Assembly: GCF_047461615.1 (NCBI RefSeq)
Contig: NZ_JANSHI010000002.1
Coordinates: 1 to 64,000, forward strand
DNA: 64,000 nucleotides
Source of the DNA: Thermostichus sp047461615
GTDB lineage: Bacteria; Cyanobacteriota; Cyanobacteriia; Thermostichales; Thermostichaceae
Direction of reading: 5' to 3'
Shown here: positions 9,130-16,801 of the stretch, in pieces
Numbering within the stretch: position 1 is the first letter of the stretch
Layout of the letters: the number at the start of each line of letters is the position of its first letter
Made by a program: the position numbers and the translations under genes
Notes under the pieces: model-generated
Told to the model about the DNA's origin: nothing
Databases searched by the model: none
What the model saw: the letters and a program-made list of their open reading frames with translations, nothing else

Positions 9130-9381
9130 CTAAGTTTCTCGGCGCGGCCGGGCCCACTCTAGCCGCAAGGGCCGACCCATAAATTCCTGACCGTTGGCAA
9201 CGTTAATGGCTTCTTCTTCCTCCGCCTTGGTGGCCAACTCCACAAATGCAAAACCCCTTGTCTGGCCGGTTTCTCGGTCTCTCGGGATCGTAACCGACTT
9301 AACGTTCCACCGCTGCTGGAAGAAGGCTTTGAGCTCTTCAGTTGAAGCTTTATAGTTTAGGTTTCCCACAAAAATGGTCAT
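9130..9381 (-). CDS. RNA-binding protein with a single RRM (cyanobacterial Rbp type)
   Basis: Small 83-residue protein with one RNA recognition motif. RNP2 is IFVGNL (residues 3-8) and RNP1 is RGFAFVEL (residues 42-49). Such Rbp proteins are cold-inducible RNA binders in cyanobacteria, and some direct mRNAs to the thylakoid membrane. I chose the start MTIFVGNL; an in-frame codon 8 residues upstream is less likely. The C-terminus ends just after the RRM (LEWARPRRET), so this lacks the glycine-rich tail of RbpA1-type proteins. It has a long upstream region shared with the nblA-like gene on the other strand. Confidence 0.93.
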   Translation of the reverse strand: MTIFVGNLNYKASTEELKAFFQQRWNVKSVTIPRDRETGQTRGFAFVELATKAEEEEAINVANGQEFMGRPLRLEWARPRRET

Positions 9382-9749
9382 AGCAATGTAAGCAAGGCAA
9401 GGCACAGGTCAGGAGGAGCAGCAGCCCCAGCTCAAGGTACTTCACTTCTACCATGACGCCTTGCTCGCTTGCCCAAAATAACAAGACGTAAAGGGATCCC
9501 TGCTCAAAAAGCTTCGCATCTCCCTATCCGAAATGCGCCCTCGTCAAATCTGTAGAACTGGACTTTTTCTGCTACTTCGTTGAGATCTCCCTCCCCCACC
9601 TAGCTACCAGGACTTGGCATCTTATTGCAGCTTGTTAAGGGAGATTGTTAAGATATGTGTTATCCTGACTGCGTCGCGCGTCAGGGGCAGGTTTGGAATA
9701 GCCCAAAGCAAGTCTCTGACCTACCCCCAAGCCTCTCGAGGTGACGATA
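9382..9749. other. Divergent promoter region between the RRM gene and the nblA-like gene
   Basis: 368 bp with locally low GC. It holds a GGGATCCC octamer at 9493-9500 and the direct repeat at 9632-9652. Cold-responsive rbp genes commonly have long 5' leaders, and the minus-strand half could be one. No additional gene is supported. Confidence 0.5.
9632..9652. promoter_or_regulatory. TTGTTAAG direct repeat upstream of the nblA-like gene
   Basis: Two identical 8-mers TTGTTAAG at 9632-9639 and 9645-9652, 13 bp apart start to start, about 100 bp before the nblA-like ATG. Head-to-tail repeats are typical response-regulator sites, and nblA genes are known to be controlled by such regulators. It is not an NtcA box (GTA-N8-TAC), nor the 2-base-spaced HLR1 form. 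Confidence 0.35.
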
Positions 9750-9926
9750 ATGGAGGAAACGCCAGGTCTTTCTTTGGAACAAGAATTTCGCCAGCGGGCT
9801 TTTGAGATGCTGGTGGCTCGCATGAGTCCCGAGCAAGCTAAGGACATCCTGGTCAAGCTGCACAAGCAAATGCTGCTGCAGGAGGCCACCTATCGCCAGT
9901 TGCTGCGCCAGTTCCTCAACGCCTAG
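9750..9926 (+). CDS. nblA: NblA-like phycobilisome degradation protein
   Basis: A 58-residue protein matching the NblA pattern: LSLEQEF, RAF, MSPEQAKDILVKL, QM and a final YRQLLRQ. NblA is a small helical adaptor that binds phycobilisomes and recruits the Clp protease when nutrients are short. The ATG at 9750 is chosen because the upstream in-frame GTG at 9741 lies inside the ribosome-binding site GAGGTG. The usual C-terminal HQWGL-type extension is absent, so the protein ends just after the second helix. The next two genes follow by 6 and 3 bp on the same strand, a tight operon (see findings). Confidence 0.82.
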   Translation: MEETPGLSLEQEFRQRAFEMLVARMSPEQAKDILVKLHKQMLLQEATYRQLLRQFLNA

Positions 9927-9932
9927 GGGTGT

Positions 9933-10247
9933 ATGCATGCCCTTTCATTTCCCACCTGGTGGATTCACGTGGCCAGCGTCTTGGAGTGGCTGGCGGCCAT
10001 CGTTTGGGTGTGGCAGTTTGGGGAGCGAACGGGGCGCCCCGAATGGCGAAGCCTGAGCTGGGCGATGCTGCCGGCGCTGGTGGGAGCCATGTGTGCCATT
10101 ACCTGGCACTGGTTTGACAACGACCCCAACTTGGAGGGGCTGGTGACTGCTCAGGCTGGGTTTACCCTGCTGGGCAACTGTACGCTGGCGTGGGCAGCCT
10201 ACCGCATTTGGCGAGCCGAGCAGGCGGAGGAACGAGATCCCAGCTAA
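9933..10247 (+). CDS. DUF2499 (Ycf49-like) membrane protein
   Basis: A 104-residue integral membrane protein of the DUF2499/Ycf49 family, conserved in cyanobacteria and plastid-bearing eukaryotes; function unknown. Family features seen: an N-terminal WWIHVASVLEW block, the MCAITWHWFDND segment that continues to LEGLVTAQA, and a C-terminal hydrophobic LLGNCTLAWAAYRIW. Three membrane segments are likely. The ATG lies 6 bp after the nblA-like stop and the stop lies 3 bp before the DUF3593 gene, so the three are probably co-transcribed. Confidence 0.85.
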   Translation: MHALSFPTWWIHVASVLEWLAAIVWVWQFGERTGRPEWRSLSWAMLPALVGAMCAITWHWFDNDPNLEGLVTAQAGFTLLGNCTLAWAAYRIWRAEQAEERDPS

Positions 10248-10250
10248 GCA

Positions 10251-10556
10251 ATGAACAGCTTGTTTGCTCTCTCTCTGTTTCCCTACTTGCTCTTTTTGTT
10301 CTTCCTGTCGCGGCTGCGCCGGATCCCGCGCTTGGCGGTGGCGGGCTTTTGGCTGCTGCTGCTTTTTGTTGCCGTCAGCATCCCAGCAGGGTTGTATGCC
10401 CAGAAGCACTACGGCACTTCTTTAGCCAATGTGGATCCCCTCCATGGAGGGGCAGAGGCTTTTCTCACTCTCTCCAACATTTTGGTGGCCTTGGGCTTCA
10501 AGCAAGCCCTTGACCAGAAGGCCCAGGGATCCCCGAACAGCCCTGAGCAGTCGTGA
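10251..10556 (+). CDS. DUF3593 membrane protein
   Basis: A 101-residue protein with two or three hydrophobic segments (FALSLFPYLLFLFFLSRL, AVAGFWLLLLFVAVSIPAG and a C-terminal LSNILVALGFKQAL). The conserved block YGTSLANVDPLHGGAEAFLT identifies the DUF3593 family, which accompanies DUF2499 in cyanobacterial and plant genomes. Function unknown. The C-terminal tail is polar. It is the last gene of the putative nblA operon; def starts about 100 bp downstream. Confidence 0.82.
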   Translation: MNSLFALSLFPYLLFLFFLSRLRRIPRLAVAGFWLLLLFVAVSIPAGLYAQKHYGTSLANVDPLHGGAEAFLTLSNILVALGFKQALDQKAQGSPNSPEQS

Positions 10557-10658
10557 GTCCTCAGGCCTAACTTCCAGGCGTCCCCGGGGTTTGAGCAAGT
10601 GTAGAATGAGGGGACCAGCTAGACAAGCTGATGTTTGTTTTGTTAAGAGACCTGCCCG

Positions 10659-11255
10659 ATGGTGGCCACGCTTTCTGTCCCCAAAGTTAAACTCAAAAAC
10701 CCACCGCTGCGCATCTATCGCATGGGGGACAAGGTGCTGCGGCAACCGGCCAAGCGGATTAGCCAAGTCAACGACGAGATCCGCCAATTGGCGCGCGATA
10801 TGCTGCAGACCATGTACAGCGCTGATGGCATTGGTCTGGCAGCGCCACAGGTGGGCGTTCCCAAGCGCTTGATTGTGGTGGACATCTATCCCGACAAGCC
10901 AGAAGTGCCGCCGCTGGTACTGATTAATCCGGAGATCCGCGAGTACCTTGGCGAAACGGTGGCTGCTCAGGAGGGTTGCCTAAGCATTCCAGGCGTCTTC
11001 TGTGAGGTTCTACGCGCCCAGGGAGTGGTGGTGTCGTTTAAGGACGAAAGCGGACGGCCCCGCACAATCCAAGCCGATGACTTGCTAGCGCGAGTCATCC
11101 AACACGAAATCGATCATCTCAACGGTGTGCTGTTTGTTGATTACGTGGAAAACGAACTGCTGCTGGATCAGGAGCTGCGCAAGCATGGCTTCCAGATGCA
11201 GGATGTGCAACGCAGAGCTAATCCCCTTGCCGCTCCTGCCCTGAAACCTCGCTAG
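10659..11255 (+). CDS. def: Peptide deformylase
   Basis: Metalloenzyme that removes the N-formyl group from nascent polypeptides. All three signature motifs are present: GIGLAAPQ (57-64), EGCLS (105-109) and HEIDH (149-153), giving the Cys and two His metal ligands and the catalytic Glu150. At 198 residues with a short N-terminal extension it resembles the plant/cyanobacterial PDF1B type. The stop is 1 bp from the stop of the convergent hypothetical gene. Fmt, the enzyme that adds the formyl group, lies 3 kb away. Confidence 0.96.
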   Translation: MVATLSVPKVKLKNPPLRIYRMGDKVLRQPAKRISQVNDEIRQLARDMLQTMYSADGIGLAAPQVGVPKRLIVVDIYPDKPEVPPLVLINPEIREYLGETVAAQEGCLSIPGVFCEVLRAQGVVVSFKDESGRPRTIQADDLLARVIQHEIDHLNGVLFVDYVENELLLDQELRKHGFQMQDVQRRANPLAAPALKPR

Positions 11256-11256
11256 G

Positions 11257-11610
11257 TTATTTGCGCAGGCGCTGGGCCAAGAGCTGCTCCTCCAGGGCGG
11301 CAATGCGGTTGTAAGCAGCAGTTAGCTGCGCGCTCAAGCGCTGGATCTGAGCCTCAGGGGCAAGATCATAGGTCGGCTGGCGGTTGCCGACTACAGGCGG
11401 ATCCTCCTCCAGCAAAAAGTTATGGCTCCCATCTCCAACCAAGTCGGCGTTTAGGGTGCTATAGCAGGAGGAGGCGGGCACAGCTTTTTTGGCCTCTTGC
11501 CACGCCAGCAGGGCAGCGGCCACCTGCTCTGGCAGCCGTTCAATGGCAGCTTTTAGCTCCTGAATTTGCCCCTCCAGACGCTCAAAATAGTGCTGCAAGG
11601 TTTCGCTCAT
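11257..11610 (-). CDS. Hypothetical protein with terminal coiled coils
   Basis: 117 residues. Both ends are predicted coiled coil or helix (residues 1-45, QHYFERLEGQIQELKAAIERL; residues 87-116, QIQRLSAQLTAAYNRIAALEEQL) flanking a Pro/Asp-rich centre. No domain recognised. It ends 1 bp from the def stop and its start faces cbiD. The regular heptads and good codon use support a real gene, probably a small oligomeric cytosolic protein. Confidence 0.65.
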   Translation of the reverse strand: MSETLQHYFERLEGQIQELKAAIERLPEQVAAALLAWQEAKKAVPASSCYSTLNADLVGDGSHNFLLEEDPPVVGNRQPTYDLAPEAQIQRLSAQLTAAYNRIAALEEQLLAQRLRK

Positions 11611-11704
11611 AGCTGCCCCGCTCTTAACTCTTTACTCCCATTGAAAGAGACAGGTTTCTATCCCTCCCTCCCTTCGCCCAGATCATTTAACGATTGAACA
11701 AAAA

Positions 11705-12832
11705 ATGCAGGATTCCCTCCCCTCCTCCCCTCAGCGAGGTTACACCTTGCCCGTGTTTGCAGTGGCTGCTGCCAAGGCAGCCTTTCATCACCTCCTCAAG
11801 ATTCCCTTGCCCCAGGAGGGTGGTTGTCCCGTCGTGGCAGTGCAGGTGGAGCCTGAGGTGGGATCGGTCAGGATCCCGGTGGAGCAGGTGGCCACGTTGT
11901 CGGAGAACACCGCTTTAGCCATCACCCGCTCGGATCCCGGCCCTCACCTGGATCTCACCCGCAACACGCCGGTCTGGGGGTGGGTGGCTCTGGAGGAAAG
12001 AGATCCCACCGCCCCCCCTTTGCTTCTAGAAGCGGGCGAGGGGCTGGGGCGACACGCTGACGGCAGCCCAGCCATCTCTGCCTACGCCCGGCATCTGTTT
12101 GAGGTCAACCTTTTGGCAGGGATCCCGGAGGGTTATCGCCTGCGGGTGCGCATCATTTTGCCGGAAGGCAAGCTGCTGGCAGAACGCACCTCCAATGCTG
12201 CTTTCGGGGTGCTGGAGGGGCTAGCGCTGGTGGGAACACGGGCGGAGGTGGAGCCTTCTGCCAGTGCCGAAAGTCTGGAGCAAGCCCGGCAAGAGCTGCA
12301 ACAGAAGCTCGAGCAGCACAGGCAGCTGGCCTTTTGCCTAGGCAGCCACGGGCAACAGGTAGCCCTGCGGCAAGGGATCCCGGCAGAGCAAATCCTGCGG
12401 GTAGCCAATTGGGTAGGGCCGCTGCTGGTGGAGGCGGCGCTGCGGGGGGCGGAGGCCGTTCACTTGATTGGCTACCACGGCAAACTCATCAAGCTAGCAG
12501 GCGGCATCTTCACCACCTCCAGCCATGTAGCCGATGCCCGCCTGGAGATTCTGGTGGCAGCCTTGATCCGCTGTGGGGGAGCAGCCGAGCAGGCGCGACG
12601 GCTGTTGGAGCTGGGAACGGTGGAAGCAGCAGTGCAGTACCTGGAAAGCCTGGGTTGGGCAGAGCCGGTGCTACAGGCCCTGGCTTGCCGAATCTGCGAG
12701 CGGGCAACAGCCTATGTGCAAAAGTACGCCGGCCGATCCCTAGCGTTGGCGGTAACGTTGTTTGATCGACAAGGGCAAGTTTGCGTGCAGGCGGGGCAGG
12801 GACTTAAACCTCAGCCTGCTCAAACCCTCTAG
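11705..12832 (+). CDS. cbiD: Cobalt-precorrin-5B C1-methyltransferase
   Basis: CbiD methylates C1 of cobalt-precorrin-5B in the oxygen-independent cobalamin route. Family features are the N-terminal RGYTLPVFAVAAAKAA block, the EVGSVRIPVEQ segment, RTSNAAFGVLEGLALVGT near residue 160, and the C-terminal IGYHGKLIKLAGGIFTTSSH motif (residues 258-277). In many species the N-terminus reads GYTTGSCAAAA; here the Gly/Thr part is altered but the position is the same. Length 375 is normal. It stands apart from the other corrin genes at 24.1 and 32.8 kb. Confidence 0.9.
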   Translation: MQDSLPSSPQRGYTLPVFAVAAAKAAFHHLLKIPLPQEGGCPVVAVQVEPEVGSVRIPVEQVATLSENTALAITRSDPGPHLDLTRNTPVWGWVALEERDPTAPPLLLEAGEGLGRHADGSPAISAYARHLFEVNLLAGIPEGYRLRVRIILPEGKLLAERTSNAAFGVLEGLALVGTRAEVEPSASAESLEQARQELQQKLEQHRQLAFCLGSHGQQVALRQGIPAEQILRVANWVGPLLVEAALRGAEAVHLIGYHGKLIKLAGGIFTTSSHVADARLEILVAALIRCGGAAEQARRLLELGTVEAAVQYLESLGWAEPVLQALACRICERATAYVQKYAGRSLALAVTLFDRQGQVCVQAGQGLKPQPAQTL

Positions 12833-12896
12833 TGGTTTTCAGCAACTCTAGGCGCTGAGCTAGGTTGGATCCGAAGCTACCCAGGGATCTCCACCA

Positions 12897-13607
12897 GTGG
12901 CTACTTCTTCTGCAGCTTCTCCCCAGCCTCCTCTGTCGGAGAGGGTGGCGCGCCTGCAGGCAGCCCTGAGTGCCCTAGGGTTGAGCTCTCTCCAAGTCCA
13001 GGCGCGTCTTTCCGGCCACCGCCTGTTGCTGCGTTTAGAAGGGGAGCCCCTTCCGGATCCGGATTGGCTGCTGGAGAGCCTCCTGCCAACCCTAGAGGAA
13101 ATGGCGCTGAGCTACCGGCAGCGCCAGGTGGAGCTGTTCGGCTTTCCTTCCAACGAAGGGATCCCGGAATGGCACCGCGAGTGGCGCTACCAGCCGCCGC
13201 CCAACCCCAACAGCCCCTTGTACCGTGCCCGGCAGGGGGATGAAGAGGCCCTCCAGGAGGTGCTCAACTACTTGCTCCACCCAGAAGGAATCCGCGCTCG
13301 GGTTCACCTGCATCCCAAGCTGGGCTGGCTGCAGATTAACTTGCAGGCTGCAGAGGCGCCGGATCCGGCCTGGGCCAAGGATTTTGTGCGGCGGGTTCTA
13401 ACGCGCTTAGAATTGACCTTTGTGCAACGGCTGCGGCTTTCTGGGCAAAAGCTAAGCTCTTTCTTTCCAAGCTGGAGCCAGGAATTCGATCTCAAACAGC
13501 CCGCCTTTTGGCAGGCTCCCCCAGCCAGGCTTTCTCCCTTTCCTTCTCCAGCAGCCGACGCTGCCGATGGCGAGCCCCCTCGGCTTTCCCCTGCCGCTCT
13601 AGACTAA
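12897..13607 (+). CDS. Conserved hypothetical protein
   Basis: 236 residues from a GTG start. The centre (RQVELFGFPSNEG, WHREWRY) and the repeated pattern of a beta-strand with LGLSSLQVQARLSGHRLLLRLEG and ARVHLHPKLGWLQINLQAAE suggest two copies of a small alpha/beta fold, a common theme in uncharacterised cyanobacterial proteins. The C-terminal 40 residues are Pro/Ala-rich and probably disordered. It is followed 24 bp later by fmt and may share its transcript. No function can be assigned. Confidence 0.7.
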   Translation: MATSSAASPQPPLSERVARLQAALSALGLSSLQVQARLSGHRLLLRLEGEPLPDPDWLLESLLPTLEEMALSYRQRQVELFGFPSNEGIPEWHREWRYQPPPNPNSPLYRARQGDEEALQEVLNYLLHPEGIRARVHLHPKLGWLQINLQAAEAPDPAWAKDFVRRVLTRLELTFVQRLRLSGQKLSSFFPSWSQEFDLKQPAFWQAPPARLSPFPSPAADAADGEPPRLSPAALD

Positions 13608-13631
13608 AGGGCAGGGCTTAGGGGGTCGGCC

Positions 13632-14624
13632 ATGCGGGTTGTCTTCTTTGGCACGCCGGAGTTTGCCCTACCTTCGCTCCAGGCTCTCCTGCAGCCGCCG
13701 TCTCCTTTTGAAGTAGTAGGATTGGTCTGCCAGCCGGATCGGCCCCAGGGACGAGGACAAAGGGTGCTTCCTCCGCCCACAAAGGTCCTTGCCCAAGCCC
13801 AGGGGATCCCCGTGTGGCAACCTGTCCGTTTGCGGCGGGATGCAGAGGTGCTGGCGGCGCTGGCGGCGCTGGCTGCCGATGTGTTTGTGGTGGTGGCCTA
13901 TGGCCAAATCCTGCCACCGGCGGTGCTGCAGATGCCCCGGCTGGGCTGCGTCAATGTCCACGCCTCCCTCCTGCCGGCCTACCGCGGCGCTGCCCCCATC
14001 CAGTGGGCCATTGCCAACGGCGAGACCGAGACTGGGGTCACCACCATGCTCATGGACGAGGGCCTAGATACAGGAGCCATCTTGCTGCAGGCCAAGCTGC
14101 CCATCGGGCCGGAGCAGACCGGCTTGGAGCTGACCTCCCAACTGGCCCAACTGGGGGCAAGTCTGTTGGTGGAGACGCTGCTGAAGTTGGAAAAAGGAGA
14201 GCTGACCCCCATTCCTCAGGATGACTCGCGGGCCACCTACGCCCCCCTGCTCAAAAAACAGGACTTCCAGCTCGATTGGCGGCGCTCGGCACAGGCTTTG
14301 CACAATCAAATCCGCGCCTTTTCCCCCAACTGCTTTACCGGCTTGCAGGGGCAGCGGATTAAGATTGTCCGCTCCGCCTCTCCTCAGTTGCACCCGCCAC
14401 CTAATCCTCTTCCCCAGGGCAGCCCTGGAGAAGTCGTGGGACTGGCCAAGGGAGAAGGGGTGTACGTGGCTACCGGCGAGGGATCCCTCCTAATCCGACG
14501 GGCCCAGCTGCCTGGCAGAAAAGAACAATCGGCCTGGGATCTGGTCAACGGCGGCCAGCTCAGGGTGGGCATGCGCTTTGAGCCGCTTTTGGAGACCGAT
14601 AGTTCCTCTCCCCAGGGAGAGTAG
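13632..14624 (+). CDS. fmt: Methionyl-tRNA formyltransferase
   Basis: Formylates initiator Met-tRNA with 10-formyl-THF, needed for translation initiation. Formyltransferase motif HASLLPAYRGAAPIQWAI with Asn108 and His110, and the catalytic Asp in GLDTG (146), match E. coli Fmt (Asn106, His108, Asp144). The C-terminal OB domain begins after residue 205. At 330 residues it is slightly longer than E. coli Fmt because of a Pro-rich insertion near residue 255. It converges on radC with a 17-bp gap. Confidence 0.95.
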   Translation: MRVVFFGTPEFALPSLQALLQPPSPFEVVGLVCQPDRPQGRGQRVLPPPTKVLAQAQGIPVWQPVRLRRDAEVLAALAALAADVFVVVAYGQILPPAVLQMPRLGCVNVHASLLPAYRGAAPIQWAIANGETETGVTTMLMDEGLDTGAILLQAKLPIGPEQTGLELTSQLAQLGASLLVETLLKLEKGELTPIPQDDSRATYAPLLKKQDFQLDWRRSAQALHNQIRAFSPNCFTGLQGQRIKIVRSASPQLHPPPNPLPQGSPGEVVGLAKGEGVYVATGEGSLLIRRAQLPGRKEQSAWDLVNGGQLRVGMRFEPLLETDSSSPQGE

Positions 14625-14641
14625 GTCAGGGGGGTGGGGGT

Positions 14642-15382
14642 TTATTCTGGCTGGGGAAACTCCTGCCAGAGGTTGGTGTGTTGGCGCAGGCTGAGGAACT
14701 GACCACCGCCCAGGATGAGGTGATCCAAAACGGGGATCTGCAGCAGTTGTCCCGCCTGCAGCAGTTGCCGCGTGAGAGCCAGATCCTCGGGGCTGGGATC
14801 CAAGCTGCCAGAGGGGTGGTTGTGGGCCACCAGGATGCGGCTAGCTCCCTGCTTGATGGCGCTGCGGAAGGTTTCCCGGGGGTGGGTGAGGGTTTCCGTG
14901 GCGGTTCCCCGCGTTACGATCTGCTGGCCGATGAGGCGGTGCTTGATATCCAGGTGCAGGACGGCAAAGTGCTCTTGGGCCTCCCACATCAGGTCAGCGC
15001 TCAGGGCCATGGCCGCCTGTTCTGGCGATTCAATCACCGTCAGCTCAGGTGGTCGGGCCAAAAAGATCCGCCGCCCCAGCTCAATGGCTGCCAGCACCGT
15101 TGCCGCCTTGGCCGGGCCGATGCCCTCAATTTGAAGCAGCTCCCCGGCCTCCACCTGGCGCAACTGGGCAAGGGGATCTCCTTGCGCTTCCAGTTTTTTG
15201 AGGAGCAATTGGGCTAGGCCCAAGGCAGAGAGCTTGCCCGGCCCCTGGCCTGTGTTGAGCAAAATGGCCAGCAGCTCGGCGTGGGAGAGGCTTTTGGCCC
15301 CTTGGCTGAGCAGTCGCTCGCGCGGGCGGTCCCGAAGGGGAAGGTCGCTAATACGCAGCACATACTGGCCCATATTCTTCAA
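14642..15382 (-). CDS. radC: RadC/MPN-domain protein
   Basis: UPF0758/RadC family; the original DNA-repair role is doubtful and the present function uncertain. It has the N-terminal RadC helical part with an HhH motif (IEGIGPAKA, 85-93) and the C-terminal JAB/MPN metalloprotease-like domain with HNHPSG (187-192) and the downstream Asp of DPSPED. These are the complete zinc-ligand set. At 246 residues it is full length. It is last of three minus-strand genes (LpxB-related, CIA30, radC) but separated from CIA30 by 238 bp. Confidence 0.93.
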   Translation of the reverse strand: MKNMGQYVLRISDLPLRDRPRERLLSQGAKSLSHAELLAILLNTGQGPGKLSALGLAQLLLKKLEAQGDPLAQLRQVEAGELLQIEGIGPAKAATVLAAIELGRRIFLARPPELTVIESPEQAAMALSADLMWEAQEHFAVLHLDIKHRLIGQQIVTRGTATETLTHPRETFRSAIKQGASRILVAHNHPSGSLDPSPEDLALTRQLLQAGQLLQIPVLDHLILGGGQFLSLRQHTNLWQEFPQPE

Positions 15383-15620
15383 CAGCCAAAAGGGGCTGCT
15401 ACAGGCTGGGATCCCAGGTTACCAGGCAATCGGGCACCTACGCCGTGCTTGCCAGGAACCCGCAGCGGATCTCAAAGATAGGGTACAAACGAGCGCAGCC
15501 CATAGGGGCCAACCCTTGGATCCCAACCAGTGCGCCTAGAGCTCTCCACCTCTGCCCAGAGCGCCCAGCCTGACGGGCCTTGTCAGCAGCCCAAAGGGAT
15601 CCCCGGCAGCGGGTCAAAGC

Positions 15621-16709
15621 TTAGCCGGGGAAAGCTTCTAAAGGCACCACCCGGCCCACACTTTCGGGCGAGCGCAAAAGGCGCAGCAGGTGAGCGGCTA
15701 AGGTAGATCCCTCGATCCCGGCGGGAATTTCCACCCCACACCAGCGGCTGGAGCTCTCCTGCAGGGCTGTCACCCACGCGGGCGACAGGGATCCCTGGGC
15801 CACCCCAATCAGTTGCGGCAGGGGGTCACCGCGGTAAAGCCCAATCCAGCGCAGGCCCAGCTGGAAGGGCCCAGGCCGAAAACGAGGGTTAGGGCTGCCG
15901 TCGGCTTCAAACTTGCTCAGCATTAGCTGCAGCGAATAGATCTGGCGGGTATTCAAGGGGGGAGCGGCAACCCGGCGGGCGCGAAAGGTGGGCACCATCT
16001 CGGCAAAGGGAACCTGGACGGTCTGCTCCTCCTCGGGGGTGGTGTCGAAGGCGTAGGCGTAGGCTGGGCTGTCCCAGCCGCCTTGATCCCTGAGCAAAAC
16101 CTTGTAGCGCTGTCCATCGCCCCGCAGCCGCAGCTCCAGGCCAGCAAACCCTGAGGCGTCCAAGGGAGGCTGCCAATTGCGCGTGCGCGTGGAAACAAAG
16201 CCGCCGAAGTTGGCCGTGGAAACCTGGCCCGTAAACAGCAGCTCGCCCTCTCCCCAGAGCAGTTGGCTCTGGCTCACCCCACCCATTACCACATCGTCCA
16301 AGATGCCCCAGAACTGGTTTAACTGGGGGTTGGGCTGGCGGAAGTCAAAGAGTATCTGTTCCGTTTGGCCGCTGCGGCGCAGCCGTTCCAGGTGGGCCCT
16401 GGCCACCTCTGGCGCTCCCAGCCCTAAGATCACCCTGGCTGTCGCACAGTCCTGGCTCTGCCCCACCTCCGCCCCTTGCTGGCGCAACGCCTCTGTCAAA
16501 CCCTCGGGCAGGCCATCGCCCAAAAGAACCAGAGGAAGGGAAGTGGCTGGCGTCAGAGAAGAAGGCGTAAAGGGAACTTCTAGGCTTTGAAAGCCATTCT
16601 GAAGCCAGCGCCAGAAGCTGGCAAAGGGTAGCACCTCGTAGTAGGTGAGGGTGTTCCAAAATCGCCCTAAGTCCCAGGTCATCTCTAGCTGCTCCAAAAT
16701 GCCCTCCAA
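15621..16709 (-). CDS. CIA30-domain protein
   Basis: 362 residues. The C-terminal two thirds show the CIA30 (NDUFAF1-like) beta-sandwich: FDFRQPN, WGILDDVVMGGVSQSQL, FTGQVSTANFGGFVSTRTRNW, LELRLRGDGQRYKVLLRD, and VQVPFAEMVPTFRARRV. In mitochondria CIA30 helps assemble complex I; in cyanobacteria the role is unknown. The N-terminal 110 residues look like part of an NAD-binding or SDR-like remnant (LPLVLLGDGLPEGLTEALRQQGAEV). The gene lies 92 bp downstream of the LpxB-related gene on the same strand. Confidence 0.8.
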   Translation of the reverse strand: MEGILEQLEMTWDLGRFWNTLTYYEVLPFASFWRWLQNGFQSLEVPFTPSSLTPATSLPLVLLGDGLPEGLTEALRQQGAEVGQSQDCATARVILGLGAPEVARAHLERLRRSGQTEQILFDFRQPNPQLNQFWGILDDVVMGGVSQSQLLWGEGELLFTGQVSTANFGGFVSTRTRNWQPPLDASGFAGLELRLRGDGQRYKVLLRDQGGWDSPAYAYAFDTTPEEEQTVQVPFAEMVPTFRARRVAAPPLNTRQIYSLQLMLSKFEADGSPNPRFRPGPFQLGLRWIGLYRGDPLPQLIGVAQGSLSPAWVTALQESSSRWCGVEIPAGIEGSTLAAHLLRLLRSPESVGRVVPLEAFPG

Positions 16710-16801
16710 GTAGGCAGAACCGGCTACCTACCCAAGGGATCCCCTTCTCCAGCGTAGGCAAAGGGGCAAGGGTGCGGCAGCAGTTGGGGAACCGCCACAG
16801 A

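Noticed and set aside
9741..9749. GTG start for the nblA-like gene
   Set aside because: It forms part of the ribosome-binding site GAGGTG of the ATG at 9750, which gives the normal NblA length.
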